From Pseudoxanthomonas sp. (lineage in GTDB: Bacteria > Pseudomonadota > Gammaproteobacteria > Xanthomonadales > Xanthomonadaceae): 64,000 nucleotides of DNA. The notes beneath the pieces were generated by a model that ran no database searches, had not been told where the DNA came from, and worked only from the letters and a program-made list of their open reading frames with translations. Each line of letters starts with the position of its first letter. Within the stretch, counting starts at the first letter, position 1. The stretch lies in the NCBI RefSeq assembly GCF_002863005.1, contig NZ_PKDG01000018.1, positions 1 through 64,000 of the forward strand, read 5' to 3'. Both the position numbers and the translations under genes were made by a program. Shown piece by piece: positions 59,908 to 64,000 of this stretch.

Positions 59908-61191
59908 ATGAGCGAAGATCGTCAGGGCCGTTCCGGCGACAGCACCAAAATCCTGTACTGCTCGTTCTGCGGCAAGAGCCAGCACGAGGTCCGCAAGCTG
60001 ATCGCGGGCCCGAGCGTGTTCATCTGCGATGAATGCGTGGAACTCTGCAACGACATCATCCGCGAAGAGCTGGAAGAGAAGGCGCAGTCCGCGCGCAGCC
60101 ACCTGCCCAAGCCCCGCGAGATCCTCGAGGTCCTCGATCAGTACGTGATCGGCCAGAACCGCGCCAAGCGCACGCTGGCCGTGGCCGTCTACAACCATTA
60201 CAAGCGCATCGAGAGCCGCAGCAAGAACGACGACGTCGAACTGGCCAAGTCCAACATCCTGCTTGCCGGTCCGACCGGCTCCGGCAAGACCCTGCTGGCC
60301 GAGACGCTGGCGCGCCTGCTCAATGTGCCGTTCACGATTGCCGACGCCACAACGCTGACCGAAGCCGGTTACGTGGGCGAGGATGTGGAGAACATCATCC
60401 AGAAGCTGCTGCAGAAGTGCGACTACGACGTCGACAAGGCGCAGCAGGGCATCGTCTACATCGACGAGATCGACAAGATCTCGCGCAAGAGCGAAAACCC
60501 GTCGATCACCCGTGACGTGTCCGGCGAAGGCGTGCAGCAGGCGCTGCTGAAGCTGATCGAGGGCACCGTCGCCAGCGTGCCGCCGCAGGGCGGCCGCAAG
60601 CATCCCCAGCAGGAATTCCTGCAGGTCGACACCAAGAACATCCTCTTCATCTGCGGCGGTGCGTTCGCCGGCCTGGACAAGATCATCCAGCAGCGCAGCA
60701 CCGAGGCCGGCGGCATCGGCTTCGGCGCCAAGGTCAAGAGCTCGGAGAAGAAGTCCGAGGTGGGCAAGGTTCTGTCGGAAGTCGAGCCGGAAGACCTGAT
60801 CAAGTTCGGCCTGATTCCCGAGTTCGTCGGCCGCCTGCCGGTCGTCGCCACGCTGGAAGAACTGGACGAGGCGGCGCTGGTCAAGATCCTCACCGAGCCG
60901 AAGAACGCCATCACCAAGCAGTTCAAGAAGCTGTTCGAGATGGAAGGCGTGGAGATCGAGTTCCGCCCGGATGCGCTGTCGGCGATCGCCCGCAAGGCGC
61001 TCAAGCGCAAGACCGGCGCGCGAGGCCTGCGCACCATCGTCGAGTCGGTGCTTCTGGATACGATGTACGAGTTGCCCTCGCTGGAGAACGTCAGCAAGGT
61101 GGTGGTGGACGAGTCGGTGATCGAACACAAGTCCGAGCCGTACCTCATCTACCAGAATCCCCCGGCGCAGAAGGTCGCATCCGCGGAGTGA
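59908..61191 (+). CDS. clpX: ATP-dependent Clp protease, ATPase subunit ClpX
   Basis: 427 residues. N-terminal zinc finger with Cys18, Cys21, Cys40 and Cys43; Walker A GPTGSGKT, Walker [10 protein letters not shown], and the IGF-type ClpP loop (IGFGAK). The AAA+ unfoldase feeds ClpP and remodels proteins. The start ATG at 59908 fits the conserved N-terminus. Confidence 0.97.
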   Translation: MSEDRQGRSGDSTKILYCSFCGKSQHEVRKLIAGPSVFICDECVELCNDIIREELEEKAQSARSHLPKPREILEVLDQYVIGQNRAKRTLAVAVYNHYKRIESRSKNDDVELAKSNILLAGPTGSGKTLLAETLARLLNVPFTIADATTLTEAGYVGEDVENIIQKLLQKCDYDVDKAQQGIVYIDEIDKISRKSENPSITRDVSGEGVQQALLKLIEGTVASVPPQGGRKHPQQEFLQVDTKNILFICGGAFAGLDKIIQQRSTEAGGIGFGAKVKSSEKKSEVGKVLSEVEPEDLIKFGLIPEFVGRLPVVATLEELDEAALVKILTEPKNAITKQFKKLFEMEGVEIEFRPDALSAIARKALKRKTGARGLRTIVESVLLDTMYELPSLENVSKVVVDESVIEHKSEPYLIYQNPPAQKVASAE

Positions 61192-61213
61192 TCCGGCGTT
61201 CGTGCAAGCCCTG

Positions 61214-61245
61214 ACAGGCGCCCTTGTGGCGCCTGTTCAGTTTTT
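61214..61245 (+). terminator. Terminator after clpX
   Basis: ACAGGCGCC (61214-61222) pairs with GGCGCCTGT (61228-61236), then TCAGTTTTT. A good rho-independent end, so lon needs its own promoter. Confidence 0.8.
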
Positions 61246-61292
61246 GGCCTCGCTCTCCAAGCCGCTGGTTTCCCTCGGGTTTTGGCGACGCT

Positions 61293-61321
61293 CTTGCATC
61301 CCTCAGGCGATGGCCCCATAA
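61293..61321 (+). promoter_or_regulatory. Sigma-32-like heat shock promoter of lon
   Basis: CTTGCAT at 61293-61299, 14 bases, then CCCCATAA at 61314-61321. The sigma-32 consensus is CTTGAAA-N11-16-CCCCATNT. The match and spacing are good, and lon is a known heat-shock gene. The transcript would start near 61329, 46 bases before the ATG. Confidence 0.7.
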
Positions 61322-61374
61322 CGGGCCCATTGGTGCCTTCGCACCCCTGCATTCCGCACCTCGCTGGAGCCCCC

Positions 61375-63831
61375 ATGCCCCGTCGTTCCCCCTCCGAAAT
61401 CCTCGACCTGCCGGTCCTGCCATTACGCGACGTCGTGGTGTTTCCGCATATGGTCATCCCGCTGTTCGTCGGTCGCGACAAGTCCATGCGTGCGCTCGAG
61501 CAGGCCATGGAAGCCGACAAGCGGATCATCCTGCTGGCGCAGAAGTCCGCCGAAACCGATGACCCGGCCGCCGCTGACCTCTACACGGTCGGCACGCTCG
61601 CGCAGGTGCTCCAACTGTTGAAGCTGCCGGATGGCACCATCAAGGTGCTGGTCGAGGGCACCGCGCGCGTCAGCGTGTCGAACGTCGTCGAGCGCGATGG
61701 TTCGTTGTACGGACAGGGCGAAGAGATCGATTCCACCGACGCCCGTGAGCCGCGCGAGATCGAGGCCGTGGCGCGATCACTGATGGGCCTGTTCGAGCAG
61801 TACGTCAAGACCAACCGCAAGCTGCCGCCCGAACTGCTGCAGACGCTGGCGGGCATCGATGAGCCCAGTCGCCTGGCCGATACCATCTCGGCGCACCTCG
61901 GTGTGCGCTTGAGCGACAAGCAGCGCCTGCTCGAAACGGTCGAGGTGGGCGAGCGGCTGGAGCTGCTGGTCGGGTTCGTCGATGGCGAGATCGATGTTCA
62001 GCAGCTGGAGAAGCGCATCCGCGGCCGCGTGAAGTCGCAGATGGAGAAGAGCCAGCGCGAGTACTACCTCAACGAGCAGATGAAGGCCATCCAGAAGGAA
62101 TTGGGCGAGCTCGACGAGGCGCCCAACGAGCTGGAGGAACTGGCTCGCAAGATCGCGGAAGCGGGCATGCCCAAGCCCGTCGAGACGAAGGCGCGCAACG
62201 AGCTCAACAAGCTCAAGCAGATGTCGCCGATGTCGGCCGAAGCCGCCGTGGTCCGCAACTACCTGGACTGGCTGCTTGGCGTGCCGTGGAACAAGCGCAC
62301 CAAGGTCCGCAAGGACCTCAAGGTCGCGCAGGATACGCTGGACGCCGATCACTACGGCTTGGAGAAGGTCAAGGAACGCATCCTCGAGTACCTCGCGGTG
62401 CAGTCGCGCGTGAAGAAGCTGCGCGGTCCGATCCTGTGCCTGGTTGGACCGCCCGGCGTCGGCAAGACGTCGCTGGGCCAGAGCATCGCCAAGGCGACGA
62501 ACCGCAAATTCGTCCGCATGTCGCTGGGCGGCGTGCGCGACGAAGCCGAAATCCGGGGCCATCGTCGTACCTATGTCGGCTCGATGCCGGGCCGCATCGT
62601 GCAGAACCTCAACAAGACCGGCAGCAAGAACCCGCTGTTCGTGCTCGACGAAATCGACAAGATGTCGATGGACTTCCGCGGCGATCCGTCTTCCGCCCTG
62701 CTCGAGGTACTGGATCCGGAGCAGAACAACGCCTTCAACGACCACTATCTCGAAGTGGACCTGGACCTGTCCGAAGTGATGTTCGTCGCGACGTCGAATT
62801 CGCTGAACATCCCGGGGCCGTTGCTGGATCGCATGGAGGTTATCCGCATCCCCGGTTACACCGAGGACGAAAAGGTCAACATCGCACAGCGTTACCTGGT
62901 GCCCAAGCAGCTGAAGGCGAACGGGCTGAAGGCCGAGGAACTGAAGATCGCCGAGGGCGCGATCCGCGACCTGGTGCGTTACTACACGCGCGAGTCCGGC
63001 GTGCGCAACCTCGAGCGCGAAGTCGCGAAGATCTGCCGCAAGGTCGTCAAGGAGCTCGCGCTTGCGGGCCCCAGGCCGGCCACGTCCAAGAAGAAGCCTG
63101 CCGCGATGCAGGTCACTGCGAAGAACCTGGACAAGTACGCCGGCGTGCGCCGCTACGACTTCGGGCGCGCCGAGGAGCAGAACGAGATCGGCCTGGTGAC
63201 GGGCCTCGCGTGGACCGAAGTCGGTGGCGATCTGCTGCAGATCGAAGTCGCGCTGGTTCCGGGCAAGGGCGGCATGTTGCTGACCGGCCAGCTGGGGGAC
63301 GTCATGAAGGAATCCGGTTCCGCCGCGATGTCCGTGGTGCGCGGGCGCGCGGTGAGCCTGGGCGTGGATGCGGAATTCCTGCAGAAGCACGACGTGCACC
63401 TGCACGTACCGGACGGTGCGACACCCAAGGACGGTCCGAGCGCGGGCATCGCGATGGTGACCGCACTGGTGTCCGCGTTGACGCGCAATCCCGTTCGCGC
63501 CGACGTGGCGATGACCGGTGAGATCACGCTGCGCGGACGCGTCACCGCGATCGGCGGGTTGAAGGAAAAGCTGCTCGCGGCCCTGCGTGGCGGCATCACC
63601 ACCGTCATCATTCCCGACGAGAACAAGAAGGACCTGGCCGACATCCCCGCGAACGTCACCGACGGCCTGAAGATCGTGCCGGTGAAGTGGATCGACGAAG
63701 TGCTCGATCTGGCGCTCGAGCGACCGTTGGCACCCGTGCCCGCCACCGGCAACGACGGTGGAGGAAGGGCGGTGGCGACAACGGGCAAGGGCAAGGGCAA
63801 AGGCTCGCCGCAACCCGGCGTGAAGCATTGA
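61375..63831 (+). CDS. lon: Lon protease
   Basis: 818 residues. [13 protein letters not shown] starts the substrate domain; Walker A GPPGVGKT and VLDEIDK are in the AAA+ part; the catalytic Ser is in PKDGPSAG and Lys in [10 protein letters not shown]. The C-terminus has an extra Gly/Lys-rich tail (GKGKGKGS) beyond the usual end. It degrades misfolded and regulatory proteins. Start at 61375; a longer frame is not supported. Confidence 0.97.
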   Translation: MPRRSPSEILDLPVLPLRDVVVFPHMVIPLFVGRDKSMRALEQAMEADKRIILLAQKSAETDDPAAADLYTVGTLAQVLQLLKLPDGTIKVLVEGTARVSVSNVVERDGSLYGQGEEIDSTDAREPREIEAVARSLMGLFEQYVKTNRKLPPELLQTLAGIDEPSRLADTISAHLGVRLSDKQRLLETVEVGERLELLVGFVDGEIDVQQLEKRIRGRVKSQMEKSQREYYLNEQMKAIQKELGELDEAPNELEELARKIAEAGMPKPVETKARNELNKLKQMSPMSAEAAVVRNYLDWLLGVPWNKRTKVRKDLKVAQDTLDADHYGLEKVKERILEYLAVQSRVKKLRGPILCLVGPPGVGKTSLGQSIAKATNRKFVRMSLGGVRDEAEIRGHRRTYVGSMPGRIVQNLNKTGSKNPLFVLDEIDKMSMDFRGDPSSALLEVLDPEQNNAFNDHYLEVDLDLSEVMFVATSNSLNIPGPLLDRMEVIRIPGYTEDEKVNIAQRYLVPKQLKANGLKAEELKIAEGAIRDLVRYYTRESGVRNLEREVAKICRKVVKELALAGPRPATSKKKPAAMQVTAKNLDKYAGVRRYDFGRAEEQNEIGLVTGLAWTEVGGDLLQIEVALVPGKGGMLLTGQLGDVMKESGSAAMSVVRGRAVSLGVDAEFLQKHDVHLHVPDGATPKDGPSAGIAMVTALVSALTRNPVRADVAMTGEITLRGRVTAIGGLKEKLLAALRGGITTVIIPDENKKDLADIPANVTDGLKIVPVKWIDEVLDLALERPLAPVPATGNDGGGRAVATTGKGKGKGSPQPGVKH

Positions 63832-63892
63832 CCAAGGCGACGGGCGGTGCGTGTCATCGCCCCGAAACCCGCGTCATTGCTGGGTTTTCGGC

Positions 63893-63921
63893 TTGCGTGC
63901 CATTTTTCGCGCTGGTATAAC
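63893..63921 (+). promoter_or_regulatory. Sigma-70 promoter leading out of the window
   Basis: TTGCGT at 63893-63898, 17 bases, TATAAC at 63916-63921. The right end carries no recognisable gene start by base 64000. In relatives the gene after lon is often hupB (HU), which would lie just outside. Confidence 0.6.
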
Positions 63922-64000
63922 GACGACACCCGCATGCACGAGGCGACGCCTCGATGCGCGTGGACATCACGACCGGCTCCCGCGAGACAAGCGAAGGCCC

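Noticed and set aside
63930-64000. A short start of hupB (HU) at the right edge
   Set aside because: The visible codons after 63941 do not match the conserved HU N-terminus (MNKTELI type), so only the promoter is reported.

Overview
The window is typical high-GC chromosomal DNA from a gammaproteobacterium, most likely a member of the Xanthomonadaceae (Pseudoxanthomonas, Stenotrophomonas or Lysobacter type). This rests on the tig-clpP-clpX-lon order, a phoB-phoR-ppk1-ppx block, creBC-creD, and several families of short intergenic palindromes of the kind known from Xanthomonas and Stenotrophomonas. Genus is inferred, not proven. I see no prophage, CRISPR array, IS element, rRNA or plasmid gene. 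No stretch longer than 300 bases lacks a gene; the longest gaps (about 280 bases) are mostly filled by repeats.

1-17.8 kb is a polyamine (putrescine/GABA) uptake and catabolism region. It holds the 3' end of a PuuC-like dehydrogenase, an MFS symporter, divergent puuA-puuB and puuD, a second glutamine-synthetase-like ligase, an SpuC-like aminotransferase, two tandem PotF-like lipoproteins, potG-potH-potI and a succinate-semialdehyde dehydrogenase. Together they would import putrescine, glutamylate or transaminate it, oxidise it to GABA and feed succinate. An unrelated bacteriohemerythrin, with a perfect FNR/Anr box, and a two-receiver diguanylate cyclase sit between puuC and puuB.

17.9-30.8 kb is mixed housekeeping: two pirins, an exported orphan, aqpZ, endonuclease V, a histidine phosphatase lipoprotein, a phospholipase D-type protein, mfd (carrying an in-frame palindromic repeat), DUF4242, GNAT, DUF808 and rlmJ. 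30.9-34.7 kb is creB-creC, then creD with its own CreB-type tag. 34.7-43.5 kb carries small metabolic and regulatory genes: two coupled genes (GNAT and nitrilase-type amidohydrolase), PAP2 phosphatase with a glycosyltransferase, a MerR regulator divergent from two membrane-protein genes, a 35-residue membrane peptide upstream of a DUF4259 gene, a cupin, an aldo/keto reductase and a GAF-EAL protein.

43.7-50.7 kb on the minus strand is phosphate control and polyphosphate: a three-unit Pho box, phoB, phoR, ppk1 (overlapping phoR by 4 bases), ppx and an exported erythromycin-esterase-like protein. 50.8-56.8 kb has a BepA-like protease, glutaredoxin with an AhpD-like protein, NAD-type isocitrate dehydrogenase, an NhaC-type antiporter and a YccA/BI-1 protein. 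56.9-57.5 kb is a five-tRNA cluster (Pro, Arg, His, Lys, Leu). 57.8-63.8 kb is the protein quality-control block tig, clpP, clpX, lon, with a sigma-32-like promoter before lon and a strong sigma-70 promoter leaving the window to the right.

No wholly new multi-gene system is evident. The most unusual signals are the interspersed palindromes (one inside the mfd coding sequence, two that supply the stop codon of the preceding gene), the well-formed regulatory sites (FNR, Pho, Cre, MerR), the two divergent polyamine-binding paralogues, and the small membrane peptide.
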